Part shown: positions 53,425 to 62,471 of the stretch, one piece after another | Numbering within the stretch: position 1 is the first letter of the stretch | How the letters are laid out: every line of letters begins with the position of its first letter | Origin: Armatimonadota bacterium | GTDB lineage: Bacteria; Armatimonadota; Chthonomonadetes; Chthonomonadales; Chthonomonadaceae | NCBI GenBank assembly: GCA_028871815.1 | Contig: JAGWMJ010000001.1 | Span: 496,001 to 560,000 of the forward strand | Length of the DNA stretch: 64,000 nucleotides | Direction of reading: 5' to 3' | Position numbers and translations under genes: made by a program | The notes under the pieces: model-generated | The model's input: only the letters and a program-made list of their open reading frames with translations | What the model was told of the DNA's origin: nothing | Database searches by the model: none

Positions 53425-53874
53425 CTAACCGGATTCGTCGACGTCGGATCGGCGGATTATGAGGCCGAGCCGCATTGGAGCGACTGCCTTGGCCAGCGCC
53501 GACACATCCACCGGCTTGTTCAGGTAGGCGAGGATGCCGAGGCTCTCGGCCTCTACCACATGGGCTTCCGCCAGTGAGGAGGTAAGCACCACTACAGGCA
53601 GTTCACGCGTGGAGTCGTTGGACCGTATCGCGCGAAGCACTTCCAGCCCATCCACTTTCGGAAGGTGCAGATCCAGCAGGACGATGGCCGGCGCGGGATG
53701 CAGCGGCGGCAGGCCGGGCGCTCCATGCAGCAAGGCAAGCGCCTCTTCGCCGTCTAAGGCGCGCACTACCGGGTTTCCAAGCTTGCCATTGCGCAGGGCC
53801 CGCAGCGTCAGCTCCGCATCATCGGGGTTATCTTCCACCAGCAGAACCGGTGGGTCGGCAGGATTTTCGGTCAT
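53425..53874 (-). CDS. Single-domain response regulator (Rcp1/CheY-like)
   Basis: 149 aa: VLLVEDNPDDAELTLRAL provides the acidic pocket, IVLLDLHLPKVDGLEVL the phosphoacceptor aspartate, VVLTSS the switch threonine and YLNKPVD the lysine. The NPDDAELTLRAL and LLDLHLPKVDG forms are typical of phytochrome-associated Rcp1-like regulators, which lack an output domain. Its partner kinase is not in the window. Confidence 0.88.
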   Translation of the reverse strand: MTENPADPPVLLVEDNPDDAELTLRALRNGKLGNPVVRALDGEEALALLHGAPGLPPLHPAPAIVLLDLHLPKVDGLEVLRAIRSNDSTRELPVVVLTSSLAEAHVVEAESLGILAYLNKPVDVSALAKAVAPMRLGLIIRRSDVDESG

Positions 53875-54033
53875 CGGTTTCTCAACAATCGGTTAAGGGG
53901 TTAAACAGCATTCCCGGAGCGCCGCAGGGCCAGCTTCCGCACGACGACGCCGGCAGGAGTTGAACCGGGACGCATTGAATGCGGGTGTACCGGCAAACCT
54001 GCCGGCAAACGCGGAAACGGAAGTGATTGGCTT

Positions 54034-54825
54034 ATGGTAAGCGAGCAAGCGAACATACAAGTGTTGCAAGCACAACTGGAATTCTACCTTGAAAATGGCT
54101 TTCTGGCCGTTGAGTCGATCTCTGCGCCGGAGGAGCTGGTGTGGATGCGTGAGGTCTACGACCGGTTGTTTGAGCAGCGCGCCGGACGGGAAGTCGGCGA
54201 TCAATTTGACCTCGGAGGTATAGACGACGAAAATGCTCCGCCGGTATTGCCGCAGATTCTCGGGCCGGATCGGTATGCTCCGGAGCTGCGGACCGGCTTG
54301 TTCCGTCGCAACGCGGAGGCGATTGCTCGGCAGCTGCTCGGCGATGGCGTGCAGTACCAGGGCTCACACGCCATTCTGAAGCCGGCTTTCACCGGCGCGG
54401 CCACGCCCTGGCACCAGGATGAGGCCTACTGGAATCCCGACGAAGATCACGATTCCATCAGCATCTGGATTCCGCTGCAGCCGGCAACACTGGAGAATGG
54501 CTGCATGTGGTTTGTGCCGGGCAGCCACCGGCTCGAGGTACTGCCCCACCACTGCATCAATAACGATCCGCGGATTCACGGGCTGGAGGTAGATTGTGCG
54601 GATGTTTCCGGCGCCGTAGCCTGTCCGCTGCCTGCAGGCGGCTGCACGATTCATCCGGTTCGCACGCTGCACTACACCGGCCCAAACCTCTCATCGGAGC
54701 CGAGGCGCGCACTCATCCTGGGCTTCGGACTGCCGGCCACGCCGCGGAAGCAGCCACGCGTATTCTATTGGAACGATCAGAAGCAAACTCCTCGGGAAGC
54801 GAGGGCGCAGGCAAAGGCACCGTAA
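54034..54825 (+). CDS. Phytanoyl-CoA dioxygenase-family Fe(II)/2-oxoglutarate oxygenase
   Basis: 263 aa. The iron ligands are visible in TPWHQDEAYW (HxD) and the distal histidine in HPVRTLHYTGPN. The 2-oxoglutarate-binding arginine is probably in EPRRALILGFG. The core SISIWIPLQPATLENGCMWFVPGSH is the family signature. Cytoplasmic, no signal peptide. Such enzymes hydroxylate varied small molecules, so the substrate is open. Confidence 0.88.
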   Translation: MVSEQANIQVLQAQLEFYLENGFLAVESISAPEELVWMREVYDRLFEQRAGREVGDQFDLGGIDDENAPPVLPQILGPDRYAPELRTGLFRRNAEAIARQLLGDGVQYQGSHAILKPAFTGAATPWHQDEAYWNPDEDHDSISIWIPLQPATLENGCMWFVPGSHRLEVLPHHCINNDPRIHGLEVDCADVSGAVACPLPAGGCTIHPVRTLHYTGPNLSSEPRRALILGFGLPATPRKQPRVFYWNDQKQTPREARAQAKAP

Positions 54826-55251
54826 ATGAGCGGCGAGGCAACCGCCGCAAAACAGGATCTGGCGAAGAATAGCTGCCTGGATGGAACGTTCCGGCTCAAA
54901 AAGCTCGCTTTACCTGGTGAAGGTGGCCAGCGTGCGATCATGCTCAAGATTTCCCGCGCACCGCTTGACAGCCTTATTCCGTGGTGGCGCCATGATTTTG
55001 GTGCGCAGGTCTGCAGCCGGTCTGCACAGAACTTCCGGGGCGTTACCGGGATTTGCCTGCTTCGTCAACTGGAGGTTTGCCACGGCCGGCCGAGCGAATA
55101 GGCGCCGTGGCTGGGCCGATTGTTCTGTAGAGTCGTTGGTGGGCTCATTGGCGGCGCTGGCTGGCGGCGGGGCGTGCTCGGCGGGATCGGAATCGGGAAG
55201 GCTGGGCCAACGCTCATCCGAATTACCTACTACGTTATCCTGCGTTAACCG
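54826..55251. other. Stretch without a confident gene
   Basis: An ATG directly after the dioxygenase stop opens a 91-codon frame (54826-55101), but its product has no recognisable motif and an odd composition. I leave it unassigned. No terminator-like hairpin stood out. Confidence 0.4.
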
Positions 55252-55686
55252 ATGACCGCACACGCACCACTTGAATTAGCAGTTGGCTCCCTTATAGTCG
55301 CTACCGCTGAGGGCTTACGTCGCCTTGCCAATCGACGGGATGCAAACCTGGGCAAGCGTGACTGGCCGCTGATGCTGGTATTGTACGCATCCGTGTGGTT
55401 CGTTGCTCGGGTGGGCTTCGAAGCACTGGTCGAGCGTATCGCACCGGGCTTTCAGCCGCCCAGCCCGGCACGCGCGACTTTCGAGGGTATGTGGCCCGGA
55501 CTTCTGGGCGCCGTCACCGGCTGCGCCCTCGTGCTTGTGACGCGGTGTTCCCTCTGGCGCAACGGAAAAGGTCATGCAATCCCGGATTTCGAGGGCAGGA
55601 GGCTGGTGCGTTTGGGCGCAATCGGGAATGCGGTGGTGCTGATCTCTCTTCCCACGCTCCGGCGCAACCGGAATCATGATCACTGA
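55252..55686 (+). CDS. Small membrane protein, hypothetical
   Basis: 144 aa with hydrophobic segments at ~8-20, ~40-58 (PLMLVLYASVWFVARVGFEAL), ~80-100 (GLLGAVTGCALVLVT) and ~122-135. A basic, histidine-containing C-terminus follows (RRNRNHDH). No family recognised. No clear ribosome-binding site. Confidence 0.5.
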   Translation: MTAHAPLELAVGSLIVATAEGLRRLANRRDANLGKRDWPLMLVLYASVWFVARVGFEALVERIAPGFQPPSPARATFEGMWPGLLGAVTGCALVLVTRCSLWRNGKGHAIPDFEGRRLVRLGAIGNAVVLISLPTLRRNRNHDH

Positions 55687-56067
55687 TTTACGCGCCGAGC
55701 GCCGTAAAGCCGCTCTCGCCCTGCCGTCCGTACGGTCGACGCGCGCCGTCGCGCGTATCGGTTCATGTGTCGTCGGGGCTGGAGCGGGCGGAGCCGCCGC
55801 AGTTGGCGACGTTGCCGTCCGGTTCATAGAAATAGTCGTCGACCACATTCCCGATCCGCTCAAGTTTGGCTACGAACACGGCGGCGAAGGTGCGGTTGGC
55901 GACGTTGGTGACAGCGCCGTCGGCGTGTCGGTCGAGGCGGTAGGTGGCGAGTTGGACCTAACAAGCATCAGTCGCAAACAGGCTTCTACGGGCCTCCTGA
56001 CGAACCTGGTTATTCCGCGGAGTACGAGCGCGGGAGTGGATCCTGGCGAGGGGGGTATGCCGGGCGA
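55687..56067. other. Ambiguous region; possible minus-strand gene remnant
   Basis: A plus-strand frame (55676-56071) is open but reads like an antisense shadow. On the minus strand 55763-55957 encodes ATYRLDRHADGAVTNVANRT and VAKLERIGNVVDDYFYEPDG, which look protein-like. That frame begins right after a stop with no start codon, so it may be the tail of a decayed gene. Neither reading is certain. Confidence 0.35.
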
Positions 56068-56739
56068 ATGATGCCGAGAAGATCGCCGATCACGACGGGC
56101 GCCCAGTTAGCAGCGGCATCGCTTGTTGTGTGGCCCTCCGCGTTCGGTTGCGCCGGGTACCGCACTCAGTCAGCGGCGGTTGTCCCGGCCCGGAGACGCT
56201 CGGAGGAGCCAGCCGTTACAACCCAGCTTGCCCCGACGCCGGTCACGTCACAAACCGCTTGGCTCGAGCGGGCGGAACGTGATCGAAAGGCGCTACTTGG
56301 CGGACTCGCCGACCAGATGTATCTCCTCAGGCAAGAGCCCGCCGGTCGGGCATCTCGCAACTACGCCGATTGGCTGGGCCTATGGAGCCAGCCGCGCTCG
56401 GAGGTTGAAGGCGCATCAGCGGACTTGCAGAAGTTGCCACGGCATTACGCGTACGTTCCAACGGTTCCGCTGTACGCTGCTGTGGCAAACGGCGCTCTCG
56501 GTGCGGATTCGGTCTGGGCGGTGGGACTTAAGTCCGGCAGAACGGCGAAGTCCGACGTGGCTGCGGCACACTACCTGGAGGCCGTAATAGCGGCGGGTGC
56601 GTCAATCGAAGCTCACCTGCGCACCTGGCGCCTTCAGCATCCGGAGGTGATGAAGCGACTGGCCGCCCAACGAAATCTGACGCGGCCGGCATCGCACGCC
56701 ACCGACGGTGCCACGACCGGCAGCGGCTCCCCGCGTTGA
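56068..56739 (+). CDS. Putative lipoprotein, hypothetical
   Basis: 223 aa. The N-terminus (AQLAAASLVVWPSAFGCAGY) ends in a lipobox-like FGC, suggesting a lipid-anchored protein. The rest contains AWLERAERDRKALLGGLADQMYLLRQEPAG and helical stretches without known motifs. It overlaps the following gene by four bases, supporting cotranslation. Confidence 0.5.
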   Translation: MMPRRSPITTGAQLAAASLVVWPSAFGCAGYRTQSAAVVPARRRSEEPAVTTQLAPTPVTSQTAWLERAERDRKALLGGLADQMYLLRQEPAGRASRNYADWLGLWSQPRSEVEGASADLQKLPRHYAYVPTVPLYAAVANGALGADSVWAVGLKSGRTAKSDVAAAHYLEAVIAAGASIEAHLRTWRLQHPEVMKRLAAQRNLTRPASHATDGATTGSGSPR

Positions 56740-57248
56740 ACCGGCCCGCTTTGCCGCAACGGCGAATGTCCCGCATTCGATGGCCTCGTCCCCGCCCGCA
56801 CCGAAACGAACAGCTCCGGCACGGCCACGGCGACGGTGGCACCGGTCCGGCCGGCCGCGGCATTGGCCCCCGGCGGCCGACTTGGACCTTATACTTCCTG
56901 ATCCCGGCCGGGGCCTTCCTATGGTTTGGCGCTCTCGCAGCGGCTTTATGGCCGAACCATGGTGACAGCCGCCTGTGGACACCGCTCGTTTGCTGGGAGA
57001 CGGGCTGTTTCGCGCTATACCTTGCGTGCATGGTCCTCGACCGGGAGCCAATCGGCGCGAGGTGGCTGGGGCATCTCGCGCGTTGGCCCGCTGTGGCAGC
57101 ATTGTGGGCTGCCGGCTGCGGGCTCGTGGCGGCGCCGGGCCGCGACCCCAGCTTTCAATCCGTCCTGTCGGGGCTCGCCCTGTACGTGATGCTGAGCCGC
57201 ATGCCCGTTGTCGCTACTTCGCGTAGCGACAACCGGCCGGAAGGTTAA
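56736..57248 (+). CDS. Integral membrane protein, hypothetical
   Basis: 170 aa. After a basic, histidine/arginine-rich first 45 residues of doubtful start, there are three to four hydrophobic segments: TLYFLIPAGAFLWFGALAAAL, PLVCWETGCFALYLACMVL, WPAVAALWAAGCGLVAA and SVLSGLALYVMLSRM. A later start is possible. The start overlaps the preceding lipoprotein gene's stop. Confidence 0.5.
   Translation: MNRPALPQRRMSRIRWPRPRPHRNEQLRHGHGDGGTGPAGRGIGPRRPTWTLYFLIPAGAFLWFGALAAALWPNHGDSRLWTPLVCWETGCFALYLACMVLDREPIGARWLGHLARWPAVAALWAAGCGLVAAPGRDPSFQSVLSGLALYVMLSRMPVVATSRSDNRPEG
57207..57233. other. Perfect 11-bp stem-loop at the 3' end of the membrane-protein gene
   Basis: GTTGTCGCTAC-TTCGC-GTAGCGACAAC (57207-57217 with 57223-57233). 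It lies within the last codons of the gene. There is no T run downstream, so it is either a Rho-assisted terminator or another RNA/DNA structure. Confidence 0.5.
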
Positions 57249-57744
57249 AGCGAGTCCAGCGATAGAACCAGTCGGATGGCGACCGAGATGGCGCAGGCGC
57301 GCTGCTCGGTCATCGATACTAACGTCACCATCGCGTTAGAATGGATGGTGGTCGGAATATTCGATGTGCCTCCAGCCTGATGACGCCGGACGGGTGGCCG
57401 CGGTACGGATAGCCGGCCTCGGCTTCGCGTCCGGACCGCTCGGGTTCATGTTGGTTGCCTGCCTGTTTGGCGACCGTGCCACATCACCGTGGGCTCTGCC
57501 GCCATAGGCTGCCGGGTCACATCGGCAATGACCGTTCGAGCTGCTGTTTGGCACAAGCAGCCCCGGTCCCGACTCATCGGCAAGCCGCGTGGCCGTCCGT
57601 CGTTGCGTGTCGCGGTGTGGTCGGACCACGCGGATCACCGACGCCGGCAACCCCGAGGTAAAACCCGGATACGATGGGGCAGTCGTCTCACATCGGAAAC
57701 GGGCCGATCGGACTGACGGAGCCGACATAGGCGTCACGCCGAGG
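57249..57744. other. Intergenic stretch; one possible 47-aa ORF
   Basis: A plus-strand frame at 57365-57508 encodes MCLQPDDAGRVAAVRIAGLG with a hydrophobic end (GFMLVACLFG), possibly a micro-membrane protein, but no ribosome-binding site is clear. The rest shows no gene. The convergent S9 peptidase gene ends at 57745. Confidence 0.35.
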
Positions 57745-59616
57745 CTACCGCAGCAGGCTGCTGAACTCCTCGTCGGGGCCGGCCGGCTCAACGCGGCCAC
57801 CGAGGTGGGCGGCCAGGAACGGCTCGACGGCGGCGTAAAAGCGCAGCCGGTTCTCGGGCCGCGCAAAACCGTGACCTTCGTCGGGAAAGAGCAGGTAGGT
57901 CACTTCCCGCCCGCGCCCGCGCATCGCTGCTACTATCTGATCACTTTCCGCCTGCTTCACGCGCGGATCGTTGGCGCCCTGCGCAATCAACAGCGGCGCT
58001 ACGATCTCGCCCGCTTTGTTCACCGGTGAGATGCTCTCCAGAAACTCCGGCTCGGTCTCCTCATTGCCTACGCGCCGCCGGAACATGGCTCGCCCGACCT
58101 CCCAATACGGCGGTATCGACTTGAGCAGCGTCACCAGGTTGCTGGGGCCGACGATATCCACGCCGCACACAAACTCACGCGGAGTAAACGCCAGAGCAGC
58201 CAGGGTAGCGTAACCGCCGTAGCTGCCTCCCATGATGGCGACCCGCGCCGGATCGGCAATGCCCTGCTCAATCGCCCATGCTTTGGCATCCAGCAGGTCG
58301 GAGTGCATTTTGCCGCCCCACTCCCGGTCACCGGCGTTCAGATGCGCGCGACCATACCCCATCGATCCGCGGAAGTTGATCTGAACGACTGCGTAACCAC
58401 GATTTGCGAGCCACTGCGAAACGGGATCCAGGCCCCATTCGTCCCGGCCCCACGGACCGCCGTGCACGTTGAGGATGGTGGGCAGGCCATGAGGATCAAC
58501 GCCCTCCGGCAGAGTTATGTAGCCTTCCAGCTTCAGTCCGTCTCGCGCAATGAGCTCGATGGGCTGCTTGTGCGCGAGGATGTATCGGGCAAGCGCAGGG
58601 TGACTCGTAAAGAGGTCTTCCACGACGCCGGAAGTCCGGTCGAACAGAGCGTAGAGTTCCGGCCGGTTGTCGGCGCTCCAGCAGACGGTCCACACCGTGT
58701 CATCCAGCGAGCGCGACATGATGGAGATGTCGCCGTCATGCGCGTCGGCGAGCCGCGCGAACGCCGGCTCGATGGCGCTGTCGAGCAGCTGCCAATCTCG
58801 GCGTGCCCGCACATACCGTACTGCCTCCAGTGCGTGGGTTGCGGGATGGGTAAGGATGCCATCCACGTCGTAACGGGGGTCTTCGGCAAGAACGCGCTGT
58901 TCGCCCGTTTCAATATCCACTTGCAGCAAGCGCGCGGCGTTGGCGCCCTTGGCGGTAGTGATCCACAGCGAATTGTTATCCGGCGTAAAGCCTGCTATCC
59001 CGCCGAGGCCGTCATCCGACTCCCACTCCATCAGCGTGCGCCACGGTGAATGCTCATCTGTGCGCACCCGCACAATCTGCCCGCCGTCGGCGGTGAGCGC
59101 AGCGGCCGCGCGAACGACCAGCCTGTGATCACAATTGAAGCCGCCCACATCGCCGGGATTCTCGGCCGCCAGAGTCACCTCACCGGAGATAAGGTTGATG
59201 CGATGCATGTCGAACAGCCGACGATCTCGCAGATTCATTCCCACCAACACAAAGTCGGGATGTGCCGGCTCGTCGGCCACTCCTTCCACGCGCACACCGT
59301 CGAAGGGGGTCAGGTCGCGTGTTGCGCCTGTGGTAACATTTGTTTGCCACAGGCGCCAGTTTTCGTCGCCCTCGTGATCCTGAACGTACAGGACGTGCTC
59401 ACTATCCGCCTGCCAGGCGCAACTGCGAATGGGCCGCACTGCATCGGCGGTTACCGCGCGGTCGTCACCTTGGCCGCGCGTGCGCACCCATATGTTCATA
59501 ACGCCATTCAGCGGCGCCCGCCATGCTATGCGGCGTCCGTCTGGCGACACGATCGGGCCGGCAACCTCGGGATTGCCGAACAGCAGACTGCGGGGTATCA
59601 GGGCGGGAAGCGGCAC
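57745..59616 (-). CDS. S9-family prolyl-oligopeptidase-like serine peptidase
   Basis: 623 aa from GTG 59616, preceded by GAGGAG; it begins VPLPALIPRSLLFGNPEVAGPIVSPDGRR as S9C members do. The longer ATG at 59712 would overlap the upstream gene and add an atypical leader. A seven-bladed beta-propeller spans ~20-370. The alpha/beta-hydrolase domain shows NVHGGPWGRDEWG, NFRGSMGYGRAH, the nucleophile motif GGSYGGYATLAAL (~465), the aspartate in GANDPRVK and the histidine in DEGHGFARPENR. It cleaves peptides, probably in the cytoplasm because no signal peptide is present. Confidence 0.9.
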   Translation of the reverse strand: MPLPALIPRSLLFGNPEVAGPIVSPDGRRIAWRAPLNGVMNIWVRTRGQGDDRAVTADAVRPIRSCAWQADSEHVLYVQDHEGDENWRLWQTNVTTGATRDLTPFDGVRVEGVADEPAHPDFVLVGMNLRDRRLFDMHRINLISGEVTLAAENPGDVGGFNCDHRLVVRAAAALTADGGQIVRVRTDEHSPWRTLMEWESDDGLGGIAGFTPDNNSLWITTAKGANAARLLQVDIETGEQRVLAEDPRYDVDGILTHPATHALEAVRYVRARRDWQLLDSAIEPAFARLADAHDGDISIMSRSLDDTVWTVCWSADNRPELYALFDRTSGVVEDLFTSHPALARYILAHKQPIELIARDGLKLEGYITLPEGVDPHGLPTILNVHGGPWGRDEWGLDPVSQWLANRGYAVVQINFRGSMGYGRAHLNAGDREWGGKMHSDLLDAKAWAIEQGIADPARVAIMGGSYGGYATLAALAFTPREFVCGVDIVGPSNLVTLLKSIPPYWEVGRAMFRRRVGNEETEPEFLESISPVNKAGEIVAPLLIAQGANDPRVKQAESDQIVAAMRGRGREVTYLLFPDEGHGFARPENRLRFYAAVEPFLAAHLGGRVEPAGPDEEFSSLLR

Positions 59617-59678
59617 TTGGGCGATCTCCTCTGCAAAGCGCAGCCGGCCGGTATGCGGCAGGCTGATAGACCGGCCTG

Positions 59679-61295
59679 TCAGAAACCTGCTGCGTGGCCG
59701 TCGCAGCGCCAATCCGAACCGGCCATCCAGGCGCCGGTCTCTTCGTCGCGGGCAATCAGCTGGCAGCAGCTGCCATGCGAGCCGTCTGGAATGGCTCGAA
59801 CGCGATGGCCGCGCTGTCGCAGGCCTTCGATCGCCTCGGGTCCCACGCCTTCCTCCACCTGGAGCTCGCCGAGCGACGCTCCGCCGGGCTCTGGCGTCGC
59901 GGGCCCATGCTGCCAGCGAGGCGCTTCAACCGCTTCCTGAACGTTGCAGCCGAAGTCGATCACGGCGTTGAGCACCTGTAAGTTGGATTGCACCTGGATA
60001 TCGCCGCCCGGCGTACCGCCAACCCATGCAACCTCGTCAGCGCCGGTTGGTGACGTACGTGTTGCCAGCCAGGCATTCAGCGTATGTACGGGTCGTACGC
60101 CGCCCTTGAGCGCGTTGACCGAAGCGGGATCGGGCGAAAAGCCGTTCATGCGGTTGTTGAGCAGAATTCCGGCGTCCGGAACGACGTCGCCGCAGCCGAA
60201 GCCGAAGAAGACGCTCTGAATAAAGCTCACGGCGCTGCCGCGTCCGTCCGCCACGCAGAAGTAGGTGGTGTCGTGCTCCACGGCGCCGGGCTGCGGATCG
60301 CGCGCTGCATGGTTCGGATCGATCCGGCCACGCCGGCTTGCGGCGTACTGCTTGCTGAGCAGCTGATCAATGCCCACCGTCATCCTTCCGGGATCCGCCA
60401 GATACCGGTCCTTATCGGCGAACGCCAGCTTCTTGGCTTCAACCTGAACGTGGATGGCTTCCGCGCTGTTGTGGCCCATCGGGGCCAGGTCAAAGCCCTC
60501 GACCAGGTTCAGCTCCTGCAGCAGGATGTGCCCCTGCGATGGCGGCGGCTGGCCATAGAGGCGCAGACCGCGGTAGGCAATCTCAATCGGCGCCTCCACC
60601 GAGCAGGCGTAATGCGCAAAGTCCTCCTTCGAGAAAAAGCCGCCGCGGCGACTGCTTGCGTGCACAATAGCTTCTGCAGCCGGACCGCCGTAGAAGTAAG
60701 CCGGCCCGCCTTCTGCAATACCGCGCAGTGTGGCGGCAAGCGCCGGCTGAAGTATCGCGGCTCCCGGCATGGGCAGCTGGTCCGATCCGGTGAGTGTCAG
60801 CAACGTTTCGGGATACTGTCGAAGAAGCGCGGCGTTGTTTGCAAAAGCGCGGCAGTACCGGAATCCGGCAGGGAAGCCCTCACCGGCGTAGCGAATCGCC
60901 GGCGCCAGAATCCGGTCAATGGCCAGCGATCCACACCGCTCGTGGAGCTTGAACCATGCGTCCACGAGGCCCGGCACGGTGGCCGCCGCGAATCCGCGGA
61001 TGGGTATCCCGTCGGGCAGTTGATCCGGTCCGGCCCCGGACGGTGACGGTCCTGAAGCATTGATGGCGAACGTGTCGTGATGCGCGGCGTCGTGAACAAT
61101 GAGAAATGCGTCGCCGCCCAACTGACTGGCATACGGTTCGGTGACGCACAGCACTGCCGAGGCGGCGATAGCGGCATCCGCAAAGGTTCCGCCAGCCTGC
61201 AGCATCTGTAGGCCGGCGCTCACTGCCAGCGGCTGCGAGGCGGCTATCACGCCATTTCGCGCCACCACGACGCCGCGGTGCTGCGTGGGTTTCAT
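59679..61295 (-). CDS. Gamma-glutamyltransferase-family protein
   Basis: 538 aa. The Ntn-hydrolase features are AAIAASAVLCVTEPYASQLGGDAFLIVHD in the large subunit, the nucleophilic threonine in EHDTTYFCVADGRG (~343), NNRMNGFSPDP, and GGTPGGDIQVQSNLQVL in the small subunit. Self-cleavage at that Thr would yield two chains. No signal peptide is visible, unlike periplasmic GGT, so it may be one of the cytoplasmic YwrD-like acylases. It overlaps the preceding acyl-ACP-reductase-like gene by four bases. Confidence 0.88.
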   Translation of the reverse strand: MKPTQHRGVVVARNGVIAASQPLAVSAGLQMLQAGGTFADAAIAASAVLCVTEPYASQLGGDAFLIVHDAAHHDTFAINASGPSPSGAGPDQLPDGIPIRGFAAATVPGLVDAWFKLHERCGSLAIDRILAPAIRYAGEGFPAGFRYCRAFANNAALLRQYPETLLTLTGSDQLPMPGAAILQPALAATLRGIAEGGPAYFYGGPAAEAIVHASSRRGGFFSKEDFAHYACSVEAPIEIAYRGLRLYGQPPPSQGHILLQELNLVEGFDLAPMGHNSAEAIHVQVEAKKLAFADKDRYLADPGRMTVGIDQLLSKQYAASRRGRIDPNHAARDPQPGAVEHDTTYFCVADGRGSAVSFIQSVFFGFGCGDVVPDAGILLNNRMNGFSPDPASVNALKGGVRPVHTLNAWLATRTSPTGADEVAWVGGTPGGDIQVQSNLQVLNAVIDFGCNVQEAVEAPRWQHGPATPEPGGASLGELQVEEGVGPEAIEGLRQRGHRVRAIPDGSHGSCCQLIARDEETGAWMAGSDWRCDGHAAGF

Positions 61296-62440
61296 GCGCC
61301 AGCCTCTCCGCGGGCGGCCGTCGAATCGGCCCTCCCCGCCGGGTGGGCAGCGGCATTCCGGCGCACGCGCTCGATCTCTTCCGGTGTCACGGCGCGTTCA
61401 AACGAACGGAAGCCGGCCAGCTCGAAGCCGTGACGGGCTGCCATTGCGTCTGTCTGTTCCACCTGCTCCACCGAAACCTCTTTGCCGAGGGTGAAGCATT
61501 CGTACCGGCGCTCCAGGGCGAGCATCATGGTCTCGGACATGCAGGCGTAGGCGGTGCCGGGTGGAAAGCCAAAGCTGAACTGCGCACCGGGCTTATCCGG
61601 GCGCGGAGTGGTCATTTCGCCAGGCACCTTCACAACGCCGCCTTCTATAACCAGCACATCGTTCCGCTCCCGCGCAACGCGGACCGAAACATCGCGCGGG
61701 CGTGCCACATCACACACCACCGCCCCGGGCTTCAACTGCTCCGGCAGGATGACGGCGTCCACGCTGCTGGTTACCGTAACAACAGCATCCGCGTCTCTCA
61801 AGCCCTCCGCCACGTCGGTTGTGATGGATGCCGAGGAGATTCCGGCTGCAGCCAGGCGGTCGGCAGTTGCCTGCAGCTTATCCGCGGAGCGGCCGATGAG
61901 GTGTATCGATTTGGCTTCGCGGCCCAGCACCAATGCGCACGTGGCGCCGATGGAGCCGGACGCGCCAACCACCGCAACGGTACAGCCCCGGAGATCACGT
62001 CCCATCAGTGTGTTGGCGCGGCGCACGCCCTCAATGGCAGTGGCCACGGTATAGGAGTTGCCCGTGGTGATGGCCAGATCGGGCACGCGCCGGGAGAGCG
62101 TTACGCCGCCATCGCCCACCACCGAGGTGAACGCACCAAGGCCCAGTATCCTGGCGCCCAGGCCCTCTGCTATGCGCGCGCACTCTTCCAGCTTGTCCCA
62201 CACATGCTCAATCGGAAGAGTGACCATCTGCCGCGGCGTGAGCGGGCAGCCGATAAACCATCCCTCGGCTTCGACGCCTGTGAGCGAACGTATGCCCTTG
62301 ATCTCCGAGACGACAATCGGGCTGCGATGCTTGATGTACCACTCCAGCAGCCAGACCGGCAGATAACGGGCAATGGGGTATTTGCGCCCGACGTCACGGC
62401 GCACGTCGATGGGGTGAATAAGGAAGGCGAATCGTTCCAT
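61292..62440 (-). CDS. Acyl-ACP reductase (AAR)-like oxidoreductase
   Basis: 382 aa. The central LGLGAFTSVVGDGGVTL and LAITTGNSYTVATAIEGV match the conserved GGFTS...TTGN(T/S)xT segments of cyanobacterial fatty-aldehyde-forming acyl-ACP reductase. The Rossmann motif VAVVGASGSIGATCALVLG binds NADPH. The C-terminal part carries VLVIEGGVVKVPGE and ACMSETMMLALE. The catalytic cysteine of AAR may correspond to C in WFIGCPL. The N-terminus (FLIHPIDVRRDVGRKYPIARYLP) is longer than in cyanobacteria. Reduction of a fatty acyl thioester is likely but unproven outside cyanobacteria. Confidence 0.75.
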   Translation of the reverse strand: MERFAFLIHPIDVRRDVGRKYPIARYLPVWLLEWYIKHRSPIVVSEIKGIRSLTGVEAEGWFIGCPLTPRQMVTLPIEHVWDKLEECARIAEGLGARILGLGAFTSVVGDGGVTLSRRVPDLAITTGNSYTVATAIEGVRRANTLMGRDLRGCTVAVVGASGSIGATCALVLGREAKSIHLIGRSADKLQATADRLAAAGISSASITTDVAEGLRDADAVVTVTSSVDAVILPEQLKPGAVVCDVARPRDVSVRVARERNDVLVIEGGVVKVPGEMTTPRPDKPGAQFSFGFPPGTAYACMSETMMLALERRYECFTLGKEVSVEQVEQTDAMAARHGFELAGFRSFERAVTPEEIERVRRNAAAHPAGRADSTAARGEAGA

Positions 62441-62471
62441 GGATGCGTTGGGCTGACCGCGGCGGCAGACG

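Noticed and set aside
54826-55101. A 91-codon frame starting right after the dioxygenase stop
   Set aside because: Position suggests coupling, but the product has no motif or hydrophobic pattern and no ribosome-binding site; left unassigned.
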